Source: Saprospiraceae bacterium
GTDB taxonomy: Bacteria; Bacteroidota; Bacteroidia; Chitinophagales; Saprospiraceae
Length of the DNA stretch: 64,000 nucleotides
Reading direction: 5' to 3'
Assembly (NCBI GenBank): GCA_016712145.1
Contig: JADJRO010000001.1
Coordinates: 1,426,001-1,490,000, forward strand
The notes beneath the pieces are model-generated. The model worked only from the letters and a program-made list of their open reading frames with translations. It did not search any database and had not been told where the DNA came from. A program made the translations under genes and the position numbers. Below are positions 34,559-43,485 of the stretch, piece after piece. Each line of letters starts with the position of its first letter. Position 1 is the stretch's first letter.

Positions 34559-34738
34559 TCATAGTAAATTTTGATCGGATAGTTGCTTTTTCAACTCTTC
34601 AATAGAATATCCTTCAGAAATAAGTCTATTTCGGATTTTTTGTAAGAGAGAACAGAAGCCGGAAATATTTTCCAATTCCACATCTGAAAAAATTATTTCT
34701 TTTTCGGGATTAAGATCCATGACTTTAAATCTTTTCAT
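34559..34738 (-). CDS. 59-aa small protein between replication-type gene and recombinase
   Basis: The open frame MKRFKVMDLNPEKEIIFSD... of 59 residues starts 14 bases inside the upstream gene's end and stops 13 bases before the recombinase start. The overlap and lack of any other frame favour translation. It is acidic and helical with no known motif. It could be a recombination directionality factor by position, but nothing in the sequence shows that. Confidence 0.55.
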   Translation of the reverse strand: MKRFKVMDLNPEKEIIFSDVELENISGFCSLLQKIRNRLISEGYSIEELKKQLSDQNLL

Positions 34739-35519
34739 TATTGGTAATCCTCTTAATCAAAGAATTAAAATATGCTCCACGGTTTTTAATAGCGGTCTTT
34801 GATTCATGTTCATTGAAAATACGCCATACTTTTTCCAGAGTATCTTTGCCATATTTGTTAAAAGTAGATAACATGAAATTTATATATCTTTCCTTAAGGT
34901 TGGTAGCAATATTTAAGCAAAGTTGTTCATCAAGATTCCGAGGTTCGAAATCCGATAACTTTGTTTTTGCTTTAATGGAAGTCGATATATTATTTTCTTT
35001 ATCATTGTCGATATCATGAGTCCTGCCATCAGTATTGACTGAAAATGATAAAGCAACAGATTTTATCTTGCTTTTTAGATCACTAAAGTTCTGACATTCA
35101 CAACCGAAGTTCTGCTCTTGTTCTGCTTCACTAATGCCAGATTGTATATCAAATGTTCTGCCTTTCTCTGCTTCAAAGAATCTATCAAGAGTATTAATTT
35201 GCCCTGAAGGTAAAATGAATTCACCAAAACGAACTTCAAAAGAACCTCTGCTTCCAGTTCTTCTCTTATAATACAAGCACTTCTTCCGCTTTAAGGCCAA
35301 AAGTATTTTATTGATTGAATTCTCTGACTTTCTACCTTTAAATAGGTCTATTGAGATGTCTGTTAGACTGGTGGTAGCAATTCCATAAGGATTAGCATTA
35401 AGCCGGAGCCAGTTGTAAACTTGCATCTCACTTAAGGTGATGACTCCATTGCGAAAATCCGAAGATATTTTTCTTGGAAATGGTATCCAGTTTGCTAATT
35501 TATTTTCCTTATTATCCAT
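34725..35519 (-). CDS. Replication-initiator-like winged-helix protein
   Basis: A 264-aa protein. The N-terminal 120 residues (NWIPFPRKISSDFRNG, then LSEMQVYNWLRLNANPYGIA) look like the winged-helix start of DnaD/replisome-organiser-like proteins of elements and phages. A low-complexity linker follows. The C-terminal 70 residues (FMLSTFNKYGKDTLEKVWRI) end with a helical domain. It probably loads replication functions or regulates the element; the exact role is inferred. It heads the operon with the 59-aa gene and the recombinase. Confidence 0.65.
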   Translation of the reverse strand: MDNKENKLANWIPFPRKISSDFRNGVITLSEMQVYNWLRLNANPYGIATTSLTDISIDLFKGRKSENSINKILLALKRKKCLYYKRRTGSRGSFEVRFGEFILPSGQINTLDRFFEAEKGRTFDIQSGISEAEQEQNFGCECQNFSDLKSKIKSVALSFSVNTDGRTHDIDNDKENNISTSIKAKTKLSDFEPRNLDEQLCLNIATNLKERYINFMLSTFNKYGKDTLEKVWRIFNEHESKTAIKNRGAYFNSLIKRITNNEKI

Positions 35520-35625
35520 TTACTTAATGTTAATCAGGATATAGTCGATATCTAGACGGCATTTAATGACATAATGGAAATTTCTGCTGTCTCTGTTTAA
35601 ATTTATCAGGTCGTATAATCAATTC

Positions 35626-36809
35626 ATGGACTATGAAAAAACACCCCTAAAAATCTTAATTCTGATATTACCTACTTTGGAAGAACCACCTTCCGGAATC
35701 AAAATAAGCTGTTTGGCATCAAACAAACAGATAGATTAATGCACACTTACATGATTGGTAAAACGGGAACTGGAAAATCGACTTGTTTAGAAACAATGAT
35801 TATGCAAGATATTCATGCAGGACGAGGATGCTGTTTACTTGACCCTCATGGAGATCTAGTGGAAAAGGTTGTGAAGGCTATTCCTGAAGGTCGTAAAAAT
35901 GATTTAATTTATTTCAATATTACCGACCCAAAACTAAATCTCAGATATAATCCATTTAAACGAGTTAGCTTGGAAAAAAGGTCTTTGGTTGCTTCCGGTA
36001 TCTTAGATGTGTTCTCAAAGCTTTGGGATAGTGCTTGGGGAGTCAAATTGGAGCATATATTAAGGCACGCCATTCTAACCTTGCTTGATCAGCCAGAAGC
36101 TAATGTTGGTGATATTGTTGAAATATTACTGAATAAAAGCTTTAGAAGAAATGCTCTTCGATATGTCAAAAGTGAAAGTGTAAAGAAATTCTGGGAAAGA
36201 GAATTTCCGGAATATATGAAATATGATTTACTACCGGTAATGAACAAGATTGGTGGTATGCTGGTGCATCCGGCAATTAGACGAGTTTTAATTGAGAATA
36301 AGGAAGAAGTTTCATTACGAAAAGCAATGGATGAAAAGAAAATTGTACTAGTCAATCTTTCAAAAGGCCATGTCGGTGCAGATGTTGCCCATATCCTAGG
36401 TGCACTTTTCATAACTTCCATTGCATCGGCTTCTTTTAGTCGAGTGGATACCGAAGAAGAAAAACGAATTCCATTTATGGTTTACATGGATGAATTTCAC
36501 AATTTCACCACATTATCTTTGGTCAATATGTTTTCTGAATTGCGCAAATTCAAAGTAGGGATGACTTTGGCACACCAATACATGAATCAATTGGATGTTG
36601 ATATCAAAAGTGCTGTACTCGGCAATGCTGGAACAGTAATATCATTCCGAATAGGCACAGAAGACGCCATGCATATGGCGAAGGAAATGTATCCGGAATT
36701 TGATGTAGAAGATTTTATTAATCTCCCAAACTACAGGATTTATTTAAAGCTAATGATAGATGGGAAGCCGAGTAGACCGTTTAGTGGGAACACGATTTCT
36801 TATAATTAG
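35626..36809 (+). CDS. Second conjugation-type (TraD/VirD4-HerA-like) ATPase, 5' end out of frame by one base
   Basis: The open frame starts at 35739, but the family signature begins earlier. From ATG 35626, with one more A in the run 35649-35653, the product would read MDYEKTPLKNLNSDITYFG, then TTFRNQNKLFGIKQTDRLMH, then MIGKTGTGKST. That is the expected start. Further motifs are CLLDPHGDLV, Walker B FMVYMDEFHNF near residue 285, and TLAHQYMNQL. The total is about 395 aa. It belongs to the ATPases that pump DNA through membranes, and is distinct from the coupling ATPase at 1456, so the window carries two conjugation-related motors. It is transcribed divergently from the replication-type gene. 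Confidence 0.82.
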
Positions 36810-36891
36810 TTTGTAAAATTAAACCTCAAAGTGACTCTTGATTGCGGACTGTTTGGATGAAAATGGGTCTTAATTTTGGGGTAGCTGTCAA

Positions 36892-37015
36892 TCTTCTCGA
36901 ACTGGAAAAAGTACTCGTAGACTAATACAGAAAGTCATGGATGAGCGAGGATAGGAATATCGGTTTATTTGATGCATTGTCGATGGCTTTAACGTGGTTT
37001 TGGCATAATGAATAG
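36892..37015 (+). pseudogene. Deleted copy of the RuvC-like gene
   Basis: SSRTGKSTRRLIQKV (36892-36936) and, one frame over, WMSEDRNIGLFDALSMALTW (from 36938) match KSSRTGNRIRSLISRI and LWTSEDRNTGLFDALSLAMA of the 167-aa protein at 27729. About 60 residues between the two blocks are missing, and the upstream part is gone. It is a decayed second copy in the opposite orientation. Confidence 0.75.
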
Positions 37016-37392
37016 TAGACTGAAATTAACCGTAAAATTTAATTTGAAAAGTGATTGGTATTAATTGTAATATTCACCATTCTAGCATTTCAAATTAGAT
37101 TAATTTTAACTAATGATGAATGATTTAAAAAAGGAAATTGGCCTTCTTCCCTTTGCTATTAATGACAAGGATCAAGTGGATATATATATCCAAAAAATAA
37201 TTGAAAATGTAATATTCCTACTTATTGACTAATTCTAATGAAAAATATTCTGAACTGCAGTTGCTGTTTGACAATTATTTCAAGTTTTGATATACTCTAA
37301 AGGCAACTATGAAATTCTTTGGCTACAATTTTTATCGCTATTACAGTCCCTCATCCTAGAGAGCTGTTCTTTGCGTTTGTGATACACATACC

Positions 37393-37419
37393 TAAAAAAA
37401 AGCTCTTTAGTTAAGAGCT
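37393..37419 (-). terminator. Terminator-like hairpin pointing leftwards
   Basis: A perfect 7-bp stem AGCTCTT (37401-37407) / AAGAGCT (37413-37419) with a 5-base loop is followed on the minus strand by eight T. No minus-strand gene is visible to its right, so it may block antisense reading from the Cys-rich gene region, or mark a lost gene. Confidence 0.55.
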
Positions 37420-37450
37420 ATTTGTTATTCACAATTTAATAATGTAGACC

Positions 37451-37699
37451 ATGGAAAATCAAATTCGTCTCAACCAAGTATTACTTCAAAAGCAAAACAA
37501 ATCCTTTGAAGAAATGGAAGAATGTAAGAATCGGAATTCTAGCTGTCAAGCTGTTAGTTACACGGCTTGCTTTACTGGTGGCCAATTGGGTTCAATCGGT
37601 TCTGGTGAACATACAGCTCCAGCAATGAAGTGCATTCTTTGTCATCAAGACGGAATTTGTAGGAAAAAGCTTGTTAAAAGTAGACTTGGATGGTATTAA
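37451..37699 (+). CDS. 82-aa Cys-rich small protein
   Basis: A short protein with a charged N-terminal half (LLQKQNKSFEEMEECKNRN) and a C-terminal half with Cys, Ser, Thr and Gly. AVSYTACFTGGQLGSIGSGE is followed by KCILCHQDGIC and a basic tail. Six Cys in all, with one CxxCH. It has its own terminator right after the stop. The leader-plus-core look would suit a ribosomally made modified peptide, but no modifying enzyme of the known lanthipeptide or sactipeptide types is nearby. A zinc-binding small protein is equally possible. No family is recognised. Confidence 0.55.
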   Translation: MENQIRLNQVLLQKQNKSFEEMEECKNRNSSCQAVSYTACFTGGQLGSIGSGEHTAPAMKCILCHQDGICRKKLVKSRLGWY

Positions 37700-38103
37700 A
37701 AGTAAAGCCTAGCAAAATAATATGCTGGGCTTTTTTATTCTATTCTAATCGAAACTTTGAGTATCAGTTGACTGGGTTCTATAATTAATTTAATTTTGAA
37801 GAACATCACTAAAATGGAGGAGACTTAGAAGTCTTATGCCAAGAAATGCGAATTGAAGAAAATAAAATCACTTGAAACTTATACAAGGAATATTCCTAGT
37901 AAGTTATATTTATCTGAGATTTGTAGTCTGTAGTGCAATCATGTATGGTCCAGAACTGATTTTTATTTCTTTAAAATTGAAATTAGTATAGGGCTTAGGT
38001 AAATCTTACATAAAATGCGTTGTTTTAGCTAATTGGTGTTAAGTAAAACCAAAATTAAATATATGTTGGTTTTAAATATTAAAATAAAATACATCAAATT
38101 GTT
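37700..38103. other. 404-base intergenic region upstream of the oxygenase operon
   Basis: It begins with the terminator of the Cys-rich gene and should end with the promoter of the oxygenase operon. An open frame without a start (about 37827-37935, KSYAKKCELKKIKSLETYTR) may be gene debris. Nothing else can be supported. Confidence 0.5.
37704..37738 (+). terminator. Intrinsic terminator of the Cys-rich gene
   Basis: AAAGCCTAGCA (37704-37714) pairs with TGCTGGGCTTT (37723-37733) over 11 bp with one G-T, followed by TTTTATT. It lies 4 bases after the stop. Confidence 0.85.
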
Positions 38104-38754
38104 ATGGAAAATTCGAAAAGGTTAAATGTTCAAAAAAAGAACTTCGATAAAAATGGATTTCTGATTATTAGAAATGCTTTGAGTAGAACTGAAATTGAGC
38201 TTTATAATTTATGCATAGATAAACTTTACTTAGATAAAAAAGAGCTAATCTTAAAAAGACCATTCTCGGTTGGACTAGATTGGAAAAATATTGTATCAGA
38301 AGATCATAACTTTATTAACTTAATAGATCATCCTTCAACCTTTAGTATAGTTTTAAAGCTGTTAGGTTATCATATTCAATTAGCCATGTCTCATGCAATA
38401 ATAAGACCCCCTGGAGATCATTTCAAAGGATTTATTCATACGGACGGTGGCCAGGCAATGAGAAAGATAGAATATTCAAGTAAAGGTTTAAATTTTCAAA
38501 TAAAAGTTCAATACTTTCTAACTGATGTTAAAGAAAAAGACTCTGGCAACTTTATATATTTTCCTGGAAGCCATAAAAATTATTTTGACGAAAGTAAGGA
38601 AAATGAGTATTTAATGTCCAATGCCCTTAAACAACTAAAAGTTAATGCCGGAGATGTCGTAATATTTTCGCATCTTTTATGGCATGGCGCAACGATAAAT
38701 AGATCATTGACTGAGCGTAAAAGTTTAGTTTTTGTTACAATCAACTATTTATGA
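38104..38754 (+). CDS. Phytanoyl-CoA-dioxygenase-family Fe(II)/2-oxoglutarate oxygenase
   Basis: A 216-aa oxygenase of the PhyH type. It starts NFDKNGFLIIRNALSRTEI, the usual opening. Metal ligands are His and Asp in FIHTDGG at about 118-124 and the distal His in LLWHGATINRS near 197, with the 2-oxoglutarate-binding Arg in the last motif. SGNFIYFPGSHKN supports the family. It hydroxylates a small molecule or amino-acid derivative; the substrate is unknown. It leads an operon: the next gene overlaps by 4 bases (ATGA), and the decarboxylase and nucleotidyltransferase follow. Confidence 0.9.
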   Translation: MENSKRLNVQKKNFDKNGFLIIRNALSRTEIELYNLCIDKLYLDKKELILKRPFSVGLDWKNIVSEDHNFINLIDHPSTFSIVLKLLGYHIQLAMSHAIIRPPGDHFKGFIHTDGGQAMRKIEYSSKGLNFQIKVQYFLTDVKEKDSGNFIYFPGSHKNYFDESKENEYLMSNALKQLKVNAGDVVIFSHLLWHGATINRSLTERKSLVFVTINYL

Positions 38755-38918
38755 AACCTTATGATTATATATCTGCCGGCGAACAGCTATTATTGAAATG
38801 CACAACAAGGCAAAGAAGATTGCTTGGAGATGTTGGAGGGTGGAGAACAGGGGCAAATTATTATTCGCCATTTGATCAAATTATACTTATGGATGACATA
38901 CAAGAGAGTGATCTCTAA
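38751..38918 (+). CDS. 55-aa small protein coupled to the oxygenase
   Basis: ATG 38751 overlaps the oxygenase stop (ATGA) and reads MKPYDYISAGEQLLLKCTTR and on to LMDDIQESDL, 55 residues. The stop lies 12 bases before the decarboxylase start. The chain of overlaps and the absence of another frame make translation likely. It has a basic centre (TTRQRRLLGD), a Gly/Trp/Tyr-rich middle and an acidic tail. It could be a carrier, a subunit or even a substrate peptide of the oxygenase; no family is recognised. Confidence 0.6.
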   Translation: MKPYDYISAGEQLLLKCTTRQRRLLGDVGGWRTGANYYSPFDQIILMDDIQESDL

Positions 38919-38930
38919 TTTAATAAATTT

Positions 38931-40588
38931 ATGAAGGATTCATTTCAAAAATACAAAAACTACTTCTTAGATATTGACGAAAGTAATTTCAAAGATGTGA
39001 TTGAAGCAATTTTATTATTACATGAAATTGTTAAAAATAAATACGATCTTAAGGCACCAAAATTTAATAGCAAGTCGAGCAATGGTCAAGCCAGAGAGTT
39101 TAAAAAATACCAGATTTTGGAATAGCAAGGTCGGAAGTTATGGAAAGAGCTGTTGAAGTTTTTGAAAACATGATTCGATGGCAACATCCTCTTGTAATGC
39201 ATAATATAAATCCTTCCCCGCTTATAGACACGGTGGCTTTTCGTGTTTTAGTAAACTTATACAATCCAAATTGTCTTTGGGATTATGTAAGCGGCCAGTT
39301 TATTCCCTTTGAAAAAGAAGTTATCTATAAATTGAAGGAATTGATTCAATGGAATAAGGACTTAGTAGATGGGGTATTTACTTTTGGGGGGAAAGCTTCA
39401 TTAATATATGCAGTAAAAATAGGTATTAATAAAAGTGATAGATCAACTATAACGCAAGGAATAGTAAATAAAGATTATGTTGTTATTACATCGGATTCTT
39501 GCCATTATTCGATAGAGTATGTTTGCAATCTTCTTGGACTTGGCACATCAAACTGCATAAGAGTCAAAGTCGACAAAAAAGACAGAGTTGTATTATCAGT
39601 CTTTAAAGAAATATTAATTAAATTAATTCAACAAAAAAAGAAAATTGCTTGCATTATTCTTTCTGGAGGAAATTCAATAAATAATGCAATTGATCCTATC
39701 AAATCAATTTATGCTATTGTTCAGTCCTTGGTTAAGAATTTTAAACTTGATTATACACCACATATTCATGTTGATTCTGTAATAGGTTGGCTTTGGTTAG
39801 TTTTTAGAAAATTTAACTTTGAGCAAAAATCATATTATGTAAATTCTGATATTATTAAGAAGATAAATAAAACATACAAAAAAATAGCACAAATTAAATA
39901 TGCTGACTCTGCGGGTATTGATTTTCACAAAAACGCATTTAGTCCTTACAATACAAGTGTTTTTTTAGTGAGAGATAAAAAGCATTTGGACTCCATAAAC
40001 AGAATGACTCTGATTGAAAATCAACTTGATAAGCCTGGAAATAATTTTATTCAGCACCACACTATAGAGCATTCAAGAAGTGGTGATGGGATTATTTCTG
40101 CATGGATTGCTTTACAAGAGATAGGATATGACGGTTTCCAAAATTATGTAATTCAAATGATGAAAATAAAGGATAAATTACTTTCAAGTCTAAATAAAGA
40201 TGAATTTAAAATTATAAATGAGTTTGGTGAAGGTTTCTGTATTGCAGTTATTCCAATTATTCAGCAGTATACCAATATGTATTCCAATCTTAATATTGTT
40301 AGTGGAGAAATTATTGAAGAGATGAACACATATTGCTTCAATTTCTTTGGATTTATATCAAGAAATAATTCCAAAATGGTTCCAATACTTGGGTTTGCGG
40401 CGAATTATCAGTCGTTTTTAAACATAAAATGTTTAAATATTCTTAAGATTTATCCAATGTCTCCTTTTGTTGGATCCAAGGAAATAAATAGATTTATGAA
40501 ATTATTAAATAGTGAAAAAGTGTGTTTTGATAAACTTCCAACTAAGCCATTGACTGCTAATGAATTTAAAGCAAACTACCCAAAATGA
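38931..40588 (+). CDS. PLP-dependent group II amino-acid decarboxylase, split by a one-base homopolymer shift
   Basis: Frames 38931-39125 and 39140-40588 join if the A-run 39102-39107 has seven bases: ...AREFKK-IPDFGIARSEVMERAVEVFENM. That restores the usual N-terminal segment and a protein of about 552 aa. The family is clear from MIRWQHPLVMHNINPSPLID, FTFGGKASLIYAV, HVDSVIGWLW and the PLP-lysine stretch ADSAGIDFHKNAF. Relatives decarboxylate glutamate, tyrosine, tryptophan or diaminobutyrate. Substrate choice cannot be read by eye, but the neighbouring tyrosyl-tRNA synthetase makes an aromatic amine attractive. The end overlaps the nucleotidyltransferase start (ATGA). Confidence 0.88.
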
Positions 40589-41622
40589 AAATCGCTATTT
40601 CTAATAATTCAATCGACCCTTTGTTTCAAGCAACAGTTAATGATTTTATTACTAGACTATCTAAAAAGCCTGAAGTATTGGGAATTGTTTTACTTGGTGG
40701 ATTAGGCATGAAACAACATTTTGATAAATTTTCAGACGTTGATATTTCTGTATTTGTTATAAAGCCTCTAAATAAAATTCCAAATTGGCTTCCAGGATTC
40801 GAGTTTGAATTTGAAATCCTAAATTCACGAAATAAATATTTATCATTCAATATCCATCAGCAGGATTTTATACTAGAAAAATCTTCAACATGGAATGCTG
40901 TAAAAGTTGAAGCTTATATGAATGGGATAGTTGCCTTTGATAAACAAAATAAAATAACGAATCTAATAAAGCATAAAATAAAGCAATTCAAGAAACAGGC
41001 CAGCAAAAGGCTTATTGAAATATTTGCCATGTTGCCAGCATCAATTGAATTTCATCCTCTTAAGCAATGCCATAGGGGATTAATAAGTAATGCCCACTTT
41101 ATATTGAATAATGCTATTTCCGATATTGTTGAATTGATTTACCTAGTTAATGGTTCAATTTTCCCACATCCTAAATGGAGAATTGAGAATTCTTTTAAAT
41201 TACAAATACTCCCTAAATTTTATAAGAAAAAACTAAATCAAGCCTTGATCATAAGGGAATTATCAGCAAGGGATATTTATAGACGTATTAAATTATTAAA
41301 ATCAATATATATGGATTTAAAATTAGAGATTTCGGAGAAGTTAAATTTAAATAGCGACCCTTATACTTATGCTTGTAAAAAAATTCTAAATAGACAATTA
41401 ATAAATCAGCCTTATTGTGAAAAAGTGATGAAAATTATTAAATTTAGGGGAATAAAAATATCAAGTAAGGATTCGAAATATTTATTTGGATTAATAAATT
41501 TTTATTTAATATCGAATTCATCTGAATTAGTTTCTCTATTAAATAGTAACCAAAATATAAGAAGTAGAATGAGTAAAGAAATGTACAATATAATTATGAA
41601 TGCTTTCAATGATGCAAAATGA
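40585..41622 (+). CDS. Nucleotidyltransferase-superfamily protein
   Basis: A 345-aa protein with a Pol-beta-type nucleotidyltransferase N-terminus: GIVLLGGLGMKQHFDKFSDV followed by DISVFV, which gives the Gly-Gly and the two-Asp metal site at about 38-55. The rest is helical and could be the substrate-binding part, like DUF4037-type or aminoglycoside nucleotidyltransferases. It may adenylylate the small molecule made by the operon, either as biosynthesis or as self-protection. It overlaps both neighbours by 4 bases. Confidence 0.8.
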   Translation: MKIAISNNSIDPLFQATVNDFITRLSKKPEVLGIVLLGGLGMKQHFDKFSDVDISVFVIKPLNKIPNWLPGFEFEFEILNSRNKYLSFNIHQQDFILEKSSTWNAVKVEAYMNGIVAFDKQNKITNLIKHKIKQFKKQASKRLIEIFAMLPASIEFHPLKQCHRGLISNAHFILNNAISDIVELIYLVNGSIFPHPKWRIENSFKLQILPKFYKKKLNQALIIRELSARDIYRRIKLLKSIYMDLKLEISEKLNLNSDPYTYACKKILNRQLINQPYCEKVMKIIKFRGIKISSKDSKYLFGLINFYLISNSSELVSLLNSNQNIRSRMSKEMYNIIMNAFNDAK

Positions 41623-42020
41623 AAAAATATAACTTGATCAAAAAATTGCAAAAAAAAGGATGGCAAGTAATTAATAATCAGGACAATTTATCGGTAAAAA
41701 TAATTCCTGTAAATAAGTTTTGTTTATGGGACTTTGTTTCGAGAGACGAGGAGTATGTAACAGGAACTGAGATGTTGAATAGGGGTAAAAAATGTAATGC
41801 ACTGTTTAGCTATAAACAGGCTTTAAGCCTTATCAGTAATTCACAACTTATACCTAAGGAATGGGAGAATTATAAGATAGTTTTTCCTGGGGCATTATGG
41901 AATTCAAGGTTTGGTGAATTGCATTGCCTATATATTTATCATGATGTAAAATGGCATATGTCCCTTTATTGGCTTTCTTATGACTTTCACCATAACTGTA
42001 GATTTTTAGTAGTAAATTAG
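41619..42020 (+). CDS. 133-aa hypothetical protein of the oxygenase-decarboxylase operon
   Basis: A soluble protein rich in aromatic residues (NKFCLWDFVSRDEEYVTGTE, then YHDVKWHMSLYWLSYDFHHN). No known family is recognised. The first bases overlap the nucleotidyltransferase stop (ATGA), so it belongs to the same operon and ends it. The conserved-looking His/Trp/Tyr C-terminal part could bind metal or an aromatic ligand. Confidence 0.7.
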   Translation: MKKYNLIKKLQKKGWQVINNQDNLSVKIIPVNKFCLWDFVSRDEEYVTGTEMLNRGKKCNALFSYKQALSLISNSQLIPKEWENYKIVFPGALWNSRFGELHCLYIYHDVKWHMSLYWLSYDFHHNCRFLVVN

Positions 42021-42212
42021 CACCTTTCAAGCAACTATTATAGGTTGTTTAAATGTAATAATTCGGTTATACTTGAACAAAGAATATCATTTAACGGCTT
42101 TTTGGTAATTTCAAGCATAATAAATTAAATCAAAATTAAATAGTTATTAAGGAATTAAAAATAATTAGATTTCCTTACCTTTATTTTTAAAGCGTGATTA
42201 ATATTAAATAAA

Positions 42213-43478
42213 ATGAACATATTTCAAGAATTTCAATGGAGAGATGTAGTAAAGGACTACACTAATGATGCAGAAAAGCAATTGGCTGAAAACAGGGTAA
42301 CAGTATATATCGGTTTTGATCCAACGGCAGCAAGCTTACATGTTGGTTCATTACTTCCGATTATGTGCCTTGCACGCCTTCAAAAATTTGGACATACACC
42401 TATTGCAGTTGTAGGTGGCGGTACGGGTATGATAGGCGACCCAAGTGGTAAAACAACAGAACGGCAATTATTAACTCCAGAAACAATTGAAGAAAACTTG
42501 AATGGTATAAAAAAACAACTTTCGCGTTTTCTTGATTTCGAGACTAATGATAATCCTGCTTCAATTATAAATAACGCCGATTGGTTAGTTTCTGTTTCAA
42601 TGATGGAATTTTTGAGAGATATTGGTAAATATTTCACGACTAATTACATGCGGTCTAAGGACTCCGTAAAAAAAAGAGAAGAAGAAGGGATTTCATACAC
42701 AGAGTTTAGCTATATGCTTTTACAAGCCTATGATTTTCTTGTTTTATATGAAAAAAATAATTGCACAGTTCAAATGGGAGGTAGCGATCAATGGGGTAAT
42801 ATTGTTGCCGGAATTGATTTAATCGGAAAGCAAAAAGGAAAACAAGCTTTTGGACTTACTTTCCCATTAGTAACCTCGTCAACAGGTGTAAAGTTTGGGA
42901 AAACAGAATCAGGTACAATTTGGCTTGATGCAAATTTAACCTCACCATATAAGTTCTATCAATTTTGGCTCAACATAGCAGATGAAGATGTAATTAGATA
43001 TTTAAAATACTTTACTTGGCTTGATAAAGCATCAATAGATGGACTTGGAAACGAAACTAAAATTAATCCAGGTCAAAGAAAAGCACAGCAGGTATTGGCT
43101 GAAGAAATTACAAAAATAGTTCATGGAATTGATTTACTAAACAAGGCTAAATCTGCTTCTCAGATATTATTTGGTGGCGATATGAAAGGATTGACTGCCA
43201 ATGAAATTAAGGACATATTTGATGATGTACCTTCTTCAAATTTCCCAATAAAAGATATTGAGGAGGGTAATATTAATATAATTGATTTTTTGGTTACAAA
43301 CCAAATTATTATTGGGAAGGCTGATGCAAGAAGACTGATTGATAGTGGAGGAATATATCTCAATAATGAAAAAGTTTCCCAAACAGATTTGATAATTACA
43401 AAAACACTTTTTATAGAAGAAAAATTTATTGTGGTTAGAAAAGGTAAGAAAAATTATTTTCTCATAAATTTAATATAA
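42213..43478 (+). CDS. tyrS: Tyrosyl-tRNA synthetase
   Basis: A complete 421-aa class I enzyme: FDPTAASLHVGSLLP holds the HIGH-type motif near residue 42. GGGTGMIGDPSGK, YMLLQAYDF and MGGSDQWGNI form the tyrosine site, and KFGKTES near 227 is the KMSKS counterpart. A C-terminal S4 RNA-binding domain (ADARRLIDSGGIYLNNEKVS) is present. It charges tRNA-Tyr. Its place on the accessory side of tRNA-Leu, 7 bases ahead of an alanine-dehydrogenase-like gene and next to a decarboxylase operon, suggests a second, resistant or biosynthetic copy. Whether the genome has another tyrS cannot be seen here. Confidence 0.95.
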   Translation: MNIFQEFQWRDVVKDYTNDAEKQLAENRVTVYIGFDPTAASLHVGSLLPIMCLARLQKFGHTPIAVVGGGTGMIGDPSGKTTERQLLTPETIEENLNGIKKQLSRFLDFETNDNPASIINNADWLVSVSMMEFLRDIGKYFTTNYMRSKDSVKKREEEGISYTEFSYMLLQAYDFLVLYEKNNCTVQMGGSDQWGNIVAGIDLIGKQKGKQAFGLTFPLVTSSTGVKFGKTESGTIWLDANLTSPYKFYQFWLNIADEDVIRYLKYFTWLDKASIDGLGNETKINPGQRKAQQVLAEEITKIVHGIDLLNKAKSASQILFGGDMKGLTANEIKDIFDDVPSSNFPIKDIEEGNINIIDFLVTNQIIIGKADARRLIDSGGIYLNNEKVSQTDLIITKTLFIEEKFIVVRKGKKNYFLINLI

Positions 43479-43485
43479 GTTGAGG

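Larger units (their letters stand above)
36810..37450. other. 641-base region with a gene remnant and a terminator
   Basis: Besides the RuvC-like remnant (36892-37015) there is a 39-codon frame at about 37111-37230 (MMNDLKKEIGLLPFAINDKD...), whose start looks real but which may be a truncated gene. A minus-strand terminator-like hairpin lies at 37393. The region looks like scar tissue between modules. Confidence 0.5.
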
